This document shows, in pieces, positions 53,887 to 64,000 of a stretch of 64,000 bases of DNA. Origin of the DNA: Staphylococcus debuckii (GTDB taxonomy: Bacteria > Bacillota > Bacilli > Staphylococcales > Staphylococcaceae). The stretch is taken from the NCBI RefSeq assembly GCF_003718735.1, contig NZ_CP033460.1, positions 1,984,001 through 2,048,000 of the forward strand. Reading direction: 5' to 3'. Both the position numbers and the translations under genes were made by a program. The notes beneath the pieces were generated by a model. That model did not search any database and was not told the origin of the DNA. It was given only the letters and a program-made list of their open reading frames with translations. Positions within the stretch are counted from its first letter, which is position 1, and every line of letters begins with the position of its first letter.

Positions 53887-54657
53887 TCACTTTTTTGCTG
53901 CTTGTTGCAGCTTTTTAATTGCATTACGTTGCAATCGAGACACATGCATTTGACTTAAACCGATACGTTCTCCTGTTTCTTTCTGACTTAATCCTTCTAT
54001 AAATGTACATTGAATAATTTCTCTTTCTCTGTCAGTCAAAATAGGTAAGATTCTTTCTAGAATCATACGTTTTTCAGTTAAATCGTAACCGCCTTCTTGT
54101 TCGCCCATTATATCTAATAATGTTACGGTTGAACCATCTTTATCCGCTTCAATAGAGTGATCTACACTCAAGGCATTATAACTTTGCCCCATTTCCATCG
54201 CTTCTAATACTTCTTCGTCCGTTACTTCTAGTCTTTCAGCAATTTCGCTAATTGATGGCGAACGTTCAAGTTCGTTGGTTAATTCATCTGTCGTTTTCTT
54301 AATTCTTGGTCCAATTTCTTTAATTCTTCTTGGAACATGAACACTCCAAGTCTTATCTCTTAAATATCGTTTTATTTCACCTATTACAGTCGGCACCAAG
54401 AACGCTTCGAACTTTCTGCCAAAGTTAATGTCGAAACGATTAATTGCTCCGATTAACCCTACCATGCCGACTTGTACTAAATCTTCATGATGTGATTGCC
54501 CCTTGGAATATTTAAATGCTAAAGATTCAATCAGCTTTTGATAATGTTTAACGAGCTTATCTTGGGCGCCTGTATTTTCATCATTTTGATGTTGTCTGAT
54601 CCACTCATTGATTTGTTCAGGTGAAATATCGTTAACTGATTTCGACTCTTTCGCCAT
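53887..54657 (-). CDS. sigB: RNA polymerase sigma factor SigB
   Basis: A 256-residue group 3 sigma factor: region 2 ([18 protein letters not shown]), region 3 and region 4 helix-turn-helix ([19 protein letters not shown]). It directs the general stress response. It overlaps rsbW by 26 bases. Confidence 0.97.
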   Translation of the reverse strand: MAKESKSVNDISPEQINEWIRQHQNDENTGAQDKLVKHYQKLIESLAFKYSKGQSHHEDLVQVGMVGLIGAINRFDINFGRKFEAFLVPTVIGEIKRYLRDKTWSVHVPRRIKEIGPRIKKTTDELTNELERSPSISEIAERLEVTDEEVLEAMEMGQSYNALSVDHSIEADKDGSTVTLLDIMGEQEGGYDLTEKRMILERILPILTDREREIIQCTFIEGLSQKETGERIGLSQMHVSRLQRNAIKKLQQAAKK

Positions 54658-55111
54658 TATTTCGCACCTGCTCTTTTTTTATATACTTAATCATACTTAT
54701 CGTTACGCCATTATCTTTGTTGACTTTAACTTCATCCATTAATGATTCAATTAAGAATAATCCTAAGCCGCCTTCTCTTAAGAAATCGATATTTTCGTTT
54801 TCTTGGTAAGGACCTAATTCTTTTTTCTTCTCTTCGTAGTCGAAACTTTGACCTTGATCTGAAACAACTACTCTAATTTTATCCTCAAAAATTTCAAAAC
54901 ACAAATAAATAGAAGCGTCGACATCTTCGCCTTTATAAGCATGTTTGACAGCATTTGTTACCGCTTCGCTTACAGCAATCTTTGCATCTTCAATATCATC
55001 GTACGAAGCACCCGCGCGCGAAAAAACACCGGATAAGGTTAAACGAATCAAGCTGACATATTCCGCCTCTGCTGGCAACTTCATTTCAATTACATTCCGC
55101 TTGGCTTGCAT
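54632..55111 (-). CDS. rsbW: Anti-sigma factor and kinase RsbW
   Basis: A 159-residue GHKL kinase ([39 protein letters not shown]). It holds SigB or phosphorylates RsbV. Confidence 0.97.
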   Translation of the reverse strand: MQAKRNVIEMKLPAEAEYVSLIRLTLSGVFSRAGASYDDIEDAKIAVSEAVTNAVKHAYKGEDVDASIYLCFEIFEDKIRVVVSDQGQSFDYEEKKKELGPYQENENIDFLREGGLGLFLIESLMDEVKVNKDNGVTISMIKYIKKEQVRNNGERVEIS

Positions 55112-55112
55112 G

Positions 55113-55439
55113 TCATTCTACCTCCGTTCCTTCGTTTACGTGCATCAAATCACTTAAACCAGTGATTTCGAATAATCGGCCGATACGATCTGAAGCGCCT
55201 ATAATATATAACTCTTTATTATTTTGGTTCAAGGCTTTCAATGTACCTACAAACAAACCTAATCCCGTAGAATCCATATAACTTACATTTGCTAAATTAA
55301 CGTGGACATCATGTGTGCCCTCTTGTTTAATTGGAGTTAATACTTTTTCCAAATCTGGAACCGTATATACATCTAATTCTCCTCCAACTTTGATTTCATA
55401 GTAGTCATCATGTTTTTGTGTCTCTATATTTAAGTTCAT
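55113..55439 (-). CDS. rsbV: Anti-anti-sigma factor RsbV
   Basis: A 108-residue STAS protein with phosphorylation site Ser57 in [12 protein letters not shown]. Unphosphorylated it frees SigB from RsbW. Confidence 0.97.
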   Translation of the reverse strand: MNLNIETQKHDDYYEIKVGGELDVYTVPDLEKVLTPIKQEGTHDVHVNLANVSYMDSTGLGLFVGTLKALNQNNKELYIIGASDRIGRLFEITGLSDLMHVNEGTEVE

Positions 55440-55480
55440 TAAGTGTTACACTCCAGTCTGTTCATATTTCAATCACTCTT

Positions 55481-55506
55481 ATACCCGTTCAAGTAAAGTG
55501 TTAATC
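55481..55506 (-). promoter_or_regulatory. SigB promoter upstream of rsbV
   Basis: GATTAA, 14 bases, GGGTAT, about 40 bases before rsbV: autoregulation of rsbVW-sigB. Confidence 0.85.
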
Positions 55507-55514
55507 ATAAATTA

Positions 55515-56516
55515 TTAATTTACACGCTTAATAATTAATATCGTCAAGTCATCACGTTTTCCAGATTTCTGAATACCTAACAATTCTTCATACAAGAGTT
55601 GCACAATATCTTGAGGATGAAGATCTTTATATTTATGTATGAAATCTAACAGGTAATTTATATCAATAAACTTCCCGTTTTCATCGCGAATTTCAGTAAC
55701 TCCATCTGTAAAAATAATAATTAAGTCATTTAAATAAATAGGAATTTCTTGTTGTTTATAACGCTCGAGCTGTTTGACACCAAGTACACGACCTCTAACA
55801 GTTATTTCTTCAAATTCATCTTGTTCGGCACGAAAAACAAAGCCAGGTTCGTGCCCTGCAGAACTGCAATACAATAGATGATTCATTTCCTCATAAAGAC
55901 CATAGAACATCGTCACAAACATATCTTGGTTTACGTTTTTTTCAACAACGCGGTTCAATCGCTTTAATCCATCACTCGGCAATTGAGAATGTCCATATGA
56001 ATCCATGCCGAATTTAATCATACTCATAGCCAAAGCAGCAGGGATACCTTTCCCTATAACATCCGCCACTGCAAAGCTCATCGTTCCGTCTTTATGATCA
56101 ATTAGATTAAAGTAATCTCCGCTTACCTTTTGAGCAGCCACAGAAATCACACCAATTTGAATACTATCAAATTGCGGTATCTCAGTTTGCAACATTGTTT
56201 GCTGCAAGCGAGAAGCTAAATCCATTTCTTTATCATGATAATAAAGCTTATCAACTAATTCTTGATAGTCCTCGTAACTATATCCGTAAGTCTGTGCAAT
56301 TACTTTTAAAATTTCTAGCGACATCAGGACTTGATCTCTTGTTAAGTCTAATTCTACGGCGCATTCTTTATGAATATCCAGTACATCTTCAGCATGAATG
56401 TTCTTTTCAAGGATTTCTTGTCCGAAATCTTTGAATTGGTTAAGCACAGCTTGTTTATTGTAGGACTCTACATATAATTGCATCATTCGCAAATATTTAC
56501 CTTTAAATTCTTTCAT
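55515..56516 (-). CDS. rsbU: RsbU, PP2C-type phosphatase
   Basis: A 333-residue phosphatase: N-terminal helical sensor (1-85), PP2C domain (about 120-333; VSGDYFNLIDHKDG, VADVIGKGIPAALAMSM, FTDGVTEIRDENG). It dephosphorylates RsbV. Intact here, so the SigB switch should work. Confidence 0.95.
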   Translation of the reverse strand: MKEFKGKYLRMMQLYVESYNKQAVLNQFKDFGQEILEKNIHAEDVLDIHKECAVELDLTRDQVLMSLEILKVIAQTYGYSYEDYQELVDKLYYHDKEMDLASRLQQTMLQTEIPQFDSIQIGVISVAAQKVSGDYFNLIDHKDGTMSFAVADVIGKGIPAALAMSMIKFGMDSYGHSQLPSDGLKRLNRVVEKNVNQDMFVTMFYGLYEEMNHLLYCSSAGHEPGFVFRAEQDEFEEITVRGRVLGVKQLERYKQQEIPIYLNDLIIIFTDGVTEIRDENGKFIDINYLLDFIHKYKDLHPQDIVQLLYEELLGIQKSGKRDDLTILIIKRVN

Positions 56517-56828
56517 CTGTATCGTCCTTCTTTCTTTTCCTTTTTAACTTGATAAAGAGCGTAGAGGCCGTGACTACCTATGCATTTGCTGAAAATGTCC
56601 GGCTTCTTTTTTTCTATGTAAAAAGAGGCAGAAATGAACCTCAGCATTTCAAGGAACGCAATATTACACTATACGAATAGTCAAGCAATAAAGCTATACG
56701 TGTACCCTAAGCTGATTTTATTTCTTAGCCTCTTTAAACGTTAATTTCACTTGTACATTTTTATAAATAAGAACAAGATTCTAAAATACTATTTTAAATT
56801 TGTTAAAATCATTTACACTCTTTAACTT
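56517..56828. other. 312-base gap between mazF and rsbU
   Basis: Should hold the rsbU promoter and leader. An imperfect T-rich hairpin (GCCTCTTTTTAC / AAAAAGAAG region, about 56600-56630) may terminate mazF transcripts. No ORF with a ribosome site. Confidence 0.4.
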
Positions 56829-57179
56829 TTAATTGCGATGTGTCAAGCCTAAGCTGATTTGAATCGCATTATCAATTTCTTTCATCTTTTCGTCTGATAA
56901 ATATGTCAGTTTTTCTTTTAGACGTTTCTTGTCGACTGTTCTAATTTGTTCAAGTAAAATAACTGAATCTTTGTCCAGTTTATATTTACTCTTCTCGATT
57001 TCAACATGAGTTGGAATTTTCGCTTTATTAATCCGACCTGTTATTGCAGCTACAATAACAGTCGGGCTATACTTATTTCCAGTGTCATTTTGTATAATTA
57101 CAACAGGTCTAACTCCCCCTTGTTCAGAACCTTGCACTGGTGATAAATCAGCTAAGTAAACATCGCCTCTCCTCATCAT
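56829..57179 (-). CDS. mazF: MazF, mRNA interferase toxin
   Basis: A 116-residue PemK/MazF toxin ([45 protein letters not shown]). In S. aureus it cuts RNA at UACAU. It starts within the mazE stop. Confidence 0.96.
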   Translation of the reverse strand: MMRRGDVYLADLSPVQGSEQGGVRPVVIIQNDTGNKYSPTVIVAAITGRINKAKIPTHVEIEKSKYKLDKDSVILLEQIRTVDKKRLKEKLTYLSDEKMKEIDNAIQISLGLTHRN

Positions 57180-57343
57180 TCATCCTTGTCGAAAGCTAGG
57201 TATGATTCGTTGCAATCACAGGCTTCACATTCTACTGAAAATGCCTCCGTTGCGAGGGAGAGATTTAAGTCAGCCATCTGTGCGTAGCCTTCTTTCAGTG
57301 ACTGTTCTAAACTATAACTTCTATTCTGATTAAAAGTTGACAT
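57176..57343 (-). CDS. mazE: MazE, antitoxin
   Basis: A 55-residue antitoxin ([20 protein letters not shown]); acidic C-terminus binds MazF. The ATG eight bases after GGAGG is used. Confidence 0.9.
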   Translation of the reverse strand: MSTFNQNRSYSLEQSLKEGYAQMADLNLSLATEAFSVECEACDCNESYLAFDKDE

Positions 57344-57423
57344 CGGTAAGACCTCCAAGAATTAAAGAAATACTAAATTAATATTTAAGCTTATAATAAC
57401 AAATTTCAAAATTCTTGACTATA

Positions 57424-58578
57424 CTATTTTTGTAATTCGTTGACAATATCAAATTCTTTTTCTGGTTCATAAATTCTCGGAACACGTCTTCCGATACGAC
57501 ATAACACTTCATAATTAATGGTTTGCTGTTGTTTTGCAAATGAGTTTAAAGATTGGGGACCGTTGTGATTTCGGTTCAATAAAGTCACTTTGTCTCCGAT
57601 ATTAAAGCTTTCATTCTCAGGTAAAGCAATCATCATTTGATCCATACACACTCGTCCAATTATCGTACATTGATGGCTATTTACTTCTACCGGCATACCT
57701 TGCATCATTCTTGGGAATCCGTCAGCATAACCTATAGGCAAAATGGCAATCTTTTCCACTTGAGAGGCCGTATAAGTAGAGCCATAACTTACAGTGTCGC
57801 CTACATTTAATTGCTTGATATCCATGATTTCAGTTCCCCATTCGGCACACGGATAAAGCTCAGCATTGGTTTGTTCCTCAACATATTCAGACGGATAATA
57901 TCCGTATAATGAAATCCCTGGGCGTACCATATTGCAGATTGGAGCATCGAACAAAATAGTAGCCGCTGAGTTCTGCGAATGAATGTAAGGAGGATGCGGA
58001 ATCGAGTTTACCCATTTTTCAAAAATTGCATATTGCTCTGCTGTATGAGGACTCTCTTCGTCTGCTTGTGCAAAATGCGTAAATACACCTTCAAAAATTA
58101 AATGACGATGCTCTTTAATCATCTCTACTACTTTTTGATAATCTTCTGCTGATTTCACCCCTAAACGTCCCATACCTGTATCTAATTTCACATGCAGCCA
58201 TAAATCTTTTTCTAAGTCTTCATCGAGAAATTTAACAGCTTCTTCTAACCATGCTAAAGAAGGCACTGTGAGCGCGACACGGTGTTGAATTGCCTTATTA
58301 ATATCTTTAGGCAACACAACTCCTAAAATTAATATTTTAGTGTCAATACCATGCATTCTTAATTCTATAGCTTCATCTAACGTAGCTACCGCAAAAAACT
58401 CTGCGCCATTCTTTTTTAAAAAATGACCAACATTTACACTGCCCATTCCATAGGCATTTGCTTTAATTACTGGCATTACTATTTTATTTGGTTGTAGTTT
58501 TCCTAGCACTTGGTAGTTTTTTAAAATTGCATCTAAATCTACCTTAAGATACGTAGGCCGATAAAATTTATCCGCCAT
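57424..58578 (-). CDS. alr: Alanine racemase
   Basis: A 384-residue fold-type III PLP racemase: Schiff-base Lys39 in VIKANAYGMG, catalytic Tyr in VSYGSTYTAS, HVKLDTGMGRLGV. Supplies D-Ala for the wall. GAGGAG precedes the ATG. Confidence 0.96.
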   Translation of the reverse strand: MADKFYRPTYLKVDLDAILKNYQVLGKLQPNKIVMPVIKANAYGMGSVNVGHFLKKNGAEFFAVATLDEAIELRMHGIDTKILILGVVLPKDINKAIQHRVALTVPSLAWLEEAVKFLDEDLEKDLWLHVKLDTGMGRLGVKSAEDYQKVVEMIKEHRHLIFEGVFTHFAQADEESPHTAEQYAIFEKWVNSIPHPPYIHSQNSAATILFDAPICNMVRPGISLYGYYPSEYVEEQTNAELYPCAEWGTEIMDIKQLNVGDTVSYGSTYTASQVEKIAILPIGYADGFPRMMQGMPVEVNSHQCTIIGRVCMDQMMIALPENESFNIGDKVTLLNRNHNGPQSLNSFAKQQQTINYEVLCRIGRRVPRIYEPEKEFDIVNELQK

Positions 58579-58640
58579 AATTACAACTCCTCGTATAATA
58601 AATTTATATTTCAGTTTAATCTAACAGTACTCCTATTATA

Positions 58641-58994
58641 TTACATTTTTTCAAGTATGACTTGACTCGTAGCATAATTTTCAGTGTGCGAGATGCTCAC
58701 ATGAACTTTAAATCCTTCAAACTTTATAAATGGTCGGCCAAACTCATCATTTTGGCAATTAATATCTTGAAAACTGATTCGTTTTCCTAAACCTGTGCCG
58801 AGTGCTTTGCTGAATGCTTCTTTGCAAGCAAAGCGTCCAGCCAAGAACTCAGCGCGGCGTTGTTCATGAGAAAAACCATCAAATTTAATGCGTTCATCAT
58901 CACTCAAAATTCTTTCTGGCAATTTTGGTTGCCTTTGTAGTAAGGATTTGATTCTATCAATTTCAATCAAATCTATTCCAATTCCATATATCAA
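58641..58994 (-). CDS. acpS: Holo-acyl-carrier-protein synthase
   Basis: A 117-residue phosphopantetheinyl transferase: [31 protein letters not shown] (metal and CoA site), [10 protein letters not shown]. The TTG six bases after AGGTG matches the S. aureus N-terminus; the longer frame lies in the upstream gene. Confidence 0.93.
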   Translation of the reverse strand: MIYGIGIDLIEIDRIKSLLQRQPKLPERILSDDERIKFDGFSHEQRRAEFLAGRFACKEAFSKALGTGLGKRISFQDINCQNDEFGRPFIKFEGFKVHVSISHTENYATSQVILEKM

Positions 58995-58995
58995 T

Positions 58996-59496
58996 CTATT
59001 CACCTGATTCCGTTTCTTCACTGATTTGTTGAGAACTATGTTTGATGTGATTCATAATTTCTTTTGCTTTCCTCTTATCAATCAATATAATCTCAGAATT
59101 ACCTCCGGCAGTAGAAAGCTTCAAAGTAGCAAGTTCTACTTTGCGCATGAGCCAACCTTCTTCTATATCTACATTTTGAATGCGAAACAATGGAATTTGC
59201 AAATGTTTTACAAACCACATGCCTTCTTGCACAGTGACAAAATGTGAGTGCAGGAGATAACCGTGTTGGCGATACATTAACCAAGGACGCAGAATACAAT
59301 CTATTACAATTAATATTCCTACCAGCACCACTGCAATCACACAGATTATTTTGAAGGCTGTCCCCTCTTGCCAATGTAGCCAGAAATAATTGATGATTAA
59401 AGCAGCTGCTAAACATAACGCAACAATGACAGTACGGATAATTCCTTCGATAAGCAAAACTTTCTTACCATTAGAGGACATACGATTAAGCTTCAT
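58996..59496 (-). CDS. PH-domain (YdbS/YdbT-type) membrane protein
   Basis: A 166-residue protein with two membrane helices (about 14-60) and one bacterial PH (bPH2) domain ([32 protein letters not shown]). One of three consecutive PH-domain genes. Function unknown. Confidence 0.8.
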   Translation of the reverse strand: MKLNRMSSNGKKVLLIEGIIRTVIVALCLAAALIINYFWLHWQEGTAFKIICVIAVVLVGILIVIDCILRPWLMYRQHGYLLHSHFVTVQEGMWFVKHLQIPLFRIQNVDIEEGWLMRKVELATLKLSTAGGNSEIILIDKRKAKEIMNHIKHSSQQISEETESGE

Positions 59497-60967
59497 GGTG
59501 CGCCTCCTTCAAATACCATAATTTTAATTCCTCAGCTGTCTCAGCTTTTACAAAACGCAACCCTATATCCAAGCTCCCAGCACCTTTTGCAGTAGAAAAA
59601 TTAAAATGGGCCAATCCCGCTTTTCTCAAAAAGGGATTTTGTCTTTTTTCGAAGCCGATCAACTTATCTTTCATCGCATAGTAATATCTAGTGCGAATTA
59701 ATTGAGAATATTTAACTACTAATTCATCTGAAGAAAGCAGCATTCCTGAATTTTTGACCATAATCACACTATTGATGACTGTAAGAATAATCAACAATAT
59801 GGCAGGTACAAGCACCCAGATGTTCCACAAATAACTTCCTATGATACCGCCCACAATAAATATTCCAGCTAGAATTTGAGCATTACGTCTGATTCCGCCT
59901 TTAGGCAAACCTGTTTCAACTGCAGGGAATTTTAGAGATGGCACTAAATAGTCTAGCATTTCATAGGCTTTTTCCCGCTTCATAAAAGGCAGTATCACGA
60001 CTACTCCTGATGCTGACTCGCTTTCTGGAGCACTAGCACCATCACTTGTGATGACAAAATATATTGAAGTATATCCTAGCATGCGTCGAATGAATGACTG
60101 CTTTTCAATCACTGCTTGGATACGTTTAGTCGGCACGGTCAAACTTTTTACGTTCAGTAATCCATGTTTTATTTCCAGTTGATGATTTTCTTCTGTCAAC
60201 GTATAACCAAAGTATCTTGTAAATTCAATTATCACGCCAATTATATATGCAATAATTAAAATTGAAACAATTATCATTGCAGTGACTAAATAAGCAGCTT
60301 TAGCAATGTTTTGAAATTGATGAAAGATACTATCCCAAGGAATGACACTTTGAAGACTGCCAAGAATAGGAGATAGCGTTAAAATTGCAAGCACAATTGA
60401 TCCGCTAGTAAACGACATAAGCACCAATTCTTTTAGATTCAATTTAAAAATAGTTTTTTGAGATGTCGTTTCTGTTTGTACCTCTTGGTCAGAAGCTTCC
60501 GTCTTTTCATCAGTCAAATCAACAGAATTTTGAACTTGTTTAATCGATTGTTCAATCCATTGACTTTGTTTCTTAGATACAATTTCGAGTTTAATACTAT
60601 TACTAGGTACTTTGATTTCAAGAATAACGCCGCCAAATAATCTGTTCACCACATCTTGCGAAGTATCGATTGATTGAATACGTTGAATATCTATTTCTTT
60701 ACGTTTTTTATTGAAAATTCCATAAGTGAGAATAAAGTGATGCCCTTCTATCCAGTACCTTGTGGTAAACACCTTTGTTGCATTAATGATAAAAGAAAAT
60801 GAAAAGAGGATGAGCAAAAAAGCAGGCCAAATATATTGTTTACTATCTTTATAATCAAAATCTTGGATGTTGAAGAAAAATAAAATGATAACAATGAAAT
60901 TTTGCTTAATCGTTTTAATTAAGCCTGATATGTAGGAAATTGGATGTAATTTTTGTGCCTCAAACAT
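59486..60967 (-). CDS. YdbT-like PH-domain membrane protein
   Basis: A 493-residue protein with several membrane segments and three bPH2 domains (about 65-150, 255-345, 400-490; RIQSIDTSQDVVNRLFGG, RIQAVIEKQSFIRRMLGY). In B. subtilis YdbS-YdbT protects against certain antimicrobial peptides. It overlaps both neighbours slightly. Confidence 0.85.
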   Translation of the reverse strand: MFEAQKLHPISYISGLIKTIKQNFIVIILFFFNIQDFDYKDSKQYIWPAFLLILFSFSFIINATKVFTTRYWIEGHHFILTYGIFNKKRKEIDIQRIQSIDTSQDVVNRLFGGVILEIKVPSNSIKLEIVSKKQSQWIEQSIKQVQNSVDLTDEKTEASDQEVQTETTSQKTIFKLNLKELVLMSFTSGSIVLAILTLSPILGSLQSVIPWDSIFHQFQNIAKAAYLVTAMIIVSILIIAYIIGVIIEFTRYFGYTLTEENHQLEIKHGLLNVKSLTVPTKRIQAVIEKQSFIRRMLGYTSIYFVITSDGASAPESESASGVVVILPFMKREKAYEMLDYLVPSLKFPAVETGLPKGGIRRNAQILAGIFIVGGIIGSYLWNIWVLVPAILLIILTVINSVIMVKNSGMLLSSDELVVKYSQLIRTRYYYAMKDKLIGFEKRQNPFLRKAGLAHFNFSTAKGAGSLDIGLRFVKAETAEELKLWYLKEAHHEA

Positions 60968-61430
60968 CTGTATCCACCTTTTCTAGAAAATTCATACAAT
61001 GTCTTTCTAATTCTTTAGTCTTATCCATATGCATTAATGGAAGTTCAATTTCCTCTCCTGCTGTTACAATTGAATTTCTACATAACCCAAATCGATTAAG
61101 TAATGGTCCTGTTTTTCTTTTTAAAAACTGAATACGTTCCAATTTTACAATTACTTCCTTTTGGAAAAAGAAAGTATGCAACTTCGTCACATAATTATCC
61201 GCAACGATATAATATCTATGTTTCAGCAAGATCCAAGGCTGTACTACATAAAATAATAGCTGAACAGCTAAGAGTGCTCCAACAATCAACACAATCCATA
61301 TTGGCCAAGCTAAATAATTTGCGATTACAATAATACCTGAAGCAATCATTATCTCTATTACAAATGCAATAGAAAATCTTATGTAATAATAAATCAATGC
61401 ATTTCTAGGACTTTGTTGTCGAAGTTCCAT
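60960..61430 (-). CDS. YdbS-like PH-domain membrane protein
   Basis: A 156-residue protein with two membrane helices (about 15-60) and one bPH2 domain (RYYIVADNYVTKLHTFFFQKE, LERIQFLKRKTGPLLNRFG). First of the PH-domain trio; start is ATG or the TTG just before it (GGAG eight bases from the TTG). Confidence 0.82.
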   Translation of the reverse strand: MELRQQSPRNALIYYYIRFSIAFVIEIMIASGIIVIANYLAWPIWIVLIVGALLAVQLLFYVVQPWILLKHRYYIVADNYVTKLHTFFFQKEVIVKLERIQFLKRKTGPLLNRFGLCRNSIVTAGEEIELPLMHMDKTKELERHCMNFLEKVDTDV

Positions 61431-61527
61431 CAAGTTGTTCGCTCCTTACTTTCTATAATCAAGTCTCGTCTCACTATATAACTATAAGAATACCAGATAT
61501 AAAGCTTTTTATAAATTTATTTAAATA

Positions 61528-61563
61528 TAAAAAAAACACTGTTTCAATTTTATGAAACAGTGT
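61528..61563 (-). terminator. cshA terminator
   Basis: 11-base perfect stem ACACTGTTTCA / TGAAACAGTGT with a T-run leftward. Confidence 0.85.
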
Positions 61564-61580
61564 GCGTCGTTAAAACCTGA

Positions 61581-63312
<1,732 letters not shown>

Positions 63313-63357
63313 CTAGCGCCTATTATAGCAACGAAGCAATTTTCAGTGTTAATATAA

Positions 63358-63418
63358 AAAAGTTAGTAAAATGATAAGAATTCTTGTAGTTAAGGTCATT
63401 ATCATCTTACTAACTTAT
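63358..63418 (-). terminator. murF terminator
   Basis: Long stem AAGTTAGTAAAATGATAA / TTATCATCTTACTAACTT (one mismatch). Confidence 0.8.
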
Positions 63419-63431
63419 ATTTATAAATATA

Positions 63432-64000
63432 TTATTTATTGTTAATTAAAGCATCAGCAATATCTTCTAATTTCATGCCTCGTGATCCTTTAATTAAAAT
63501 TTTATCTTCGGGTTGAGCTTTTTCGATAATAAAGTGAATTAAATCCTCTTTATCATCAAAATGCTGTGCTTCATTCACATTGTCTTTACCTTCTTCAAAA
63601 ATATGAGCAGCCTCTTTACCATAAGTCAACAGAATATCGATGCCCTTATTTTCTAAATATGTTCCAACAGAAGCATGCATATCGGCACTATTTTCACCTA
63701 ATTCTAAAACATCAGCAAGGATTAGAATTTTACGTCCTTCCATGGCTGCTAAAGTATCGATTGCTGCTTTCATACTCGTAGGACTGGCATTATAAGCGTC
63801 ATTAATCACTGATATATCAGAGTCAGTACGATGCAGTTCCATACGCATGCCTGTTAATTTTACTTTCGCTATATTATCTTGGATCTCAGTATATGATAAA
63901 CCTAATAGCTTCCCAACTGTGATAGCAATAGCTGCATTTCTCATATTATGTGTACCTAGAATCGGTATTTGATAGTGCTCGCTAGCGTTTAAACTAAATG
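63432..64000 (-). CDS. murF: UDP-N-acetylmuramoyl-tripeptide--D-Ala-D-Ala ligase (partial)
   Basis: The last 189 codons or so of MurF; the 5' part lies beyond the window. Seen: [34 protein letters not shown] (central and C-terminal Mur ligase domains) and [13 protein letters not shown]. It adds D-Ala-D-Ala to the peptidoglycan precursor. The frame continues to the edge. Confidence 0.93.
   Translation of the reverse strand, partial: FSLNASEHYQIPILGTHNMRNAAIAITVGKLLGLSYTEIQDNIAKVKLTGMRMELHRTDSDISVINDAYNASPTSMKAAIDTLAAMEGRKILILADVLELGENSADMHASVGTYLENKGIDILLTYGKEAAHIFEEGKDNVNEAQHFDDKEDLIHFIIEKAQPEDKILIKGSRGMKLEDIADALINNK

Overview
The window is from a low-GC Gram-positive chromosome that is clearly Staphylococcus: an agr quorum-sensing locus with RNAIII and delta-lysin, the rsbUVW-sigB operon next to mazEF and alr, SdrH, MroQ and a pmt-type phenol-soluble-modulin (PSM) exporter all appear in staphylococcal order. 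The AgrD pheromone core (YNPCVGFF), two delta-lysin-like peptides and a complete ilv-leu operon suggest a coagulase-negative species, possibly near S. simulans/S. carnosus. That species guess is inference.

Layout. 1-2311: the end of a Tn554-like element (two overlapping tyrosine recombinase genes) that has removed the 5' end of a YolD-like gene. 2.3-7.2 kb: small membrane/peptide genes, a C45-type hydrolase, a DUF1700/DUF4097 pair, an exported protein and a thioredoxin-like protein. 7.2-10.9 kb: pmtR-pmtABCD, read leftward. 11-15.3 kb: an aminotransferase, an orphan MetQ-like lipoprotein, threonine aldolase and a small membrane protein. 15.5-25.1 kb: groES-groEL (CIRCE plus a CtsR box), mroQ, sdrH, a nitrilase-family hydrolase, RNAIII with two delta-lysin-like ORFs, and agrBDCA. 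25-29 kb: scrB, a sulfur-transport pair (YeeE/YedE plus TusA) and rex. 29.4-34.3 kb: an ABC-F gene with an unusual leader, a DnaA-box cluster, and tsaD-rimI-tsaB-tsaE. 34.4-45.6 kb: CodY boxes, an attenuator leader peptide and ilvD-ilvB-ilvN-ilvC-leuABCD-ilvA. 45.7-51.1 kb: an rRNA unit read leftward (tandem promoters, tRNA-Leu, tRNA-Gly, 16S, 23S) with no 5S gene. 51.2-61.4 kb: sprT-like, tex, sigB-rsbW-rsbV-rsbU, mazEF, alr, acpS and three PH-domain membrane proteins. 61.5-64 kb: cshA with a long structured leader, and the 3' part of murF.

How it fits together. The agr system (AgrB and probably MroQ mature AgrD; AgrC/AgrA sense the pheromone) drives RNAIII, which carries the delta-lysin-like peptides. 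The pmt transporter, whose family exports such peptides, lies about 11 kb away, and SdrH is linked to the same pathway in S. aureus. CodY, attenuation, HrcA/CtsR, Rex and SigB signals give nutritional, heat, redox and stress inputs. The items most worth a second look are the tandem delta-lysins on an extended RNAIII, the 22-residue aromatic peptide gene, the Tn554-like insertion, the ABC-F leader, the DnaA-box cluster and the 5S-less rRNA unit.
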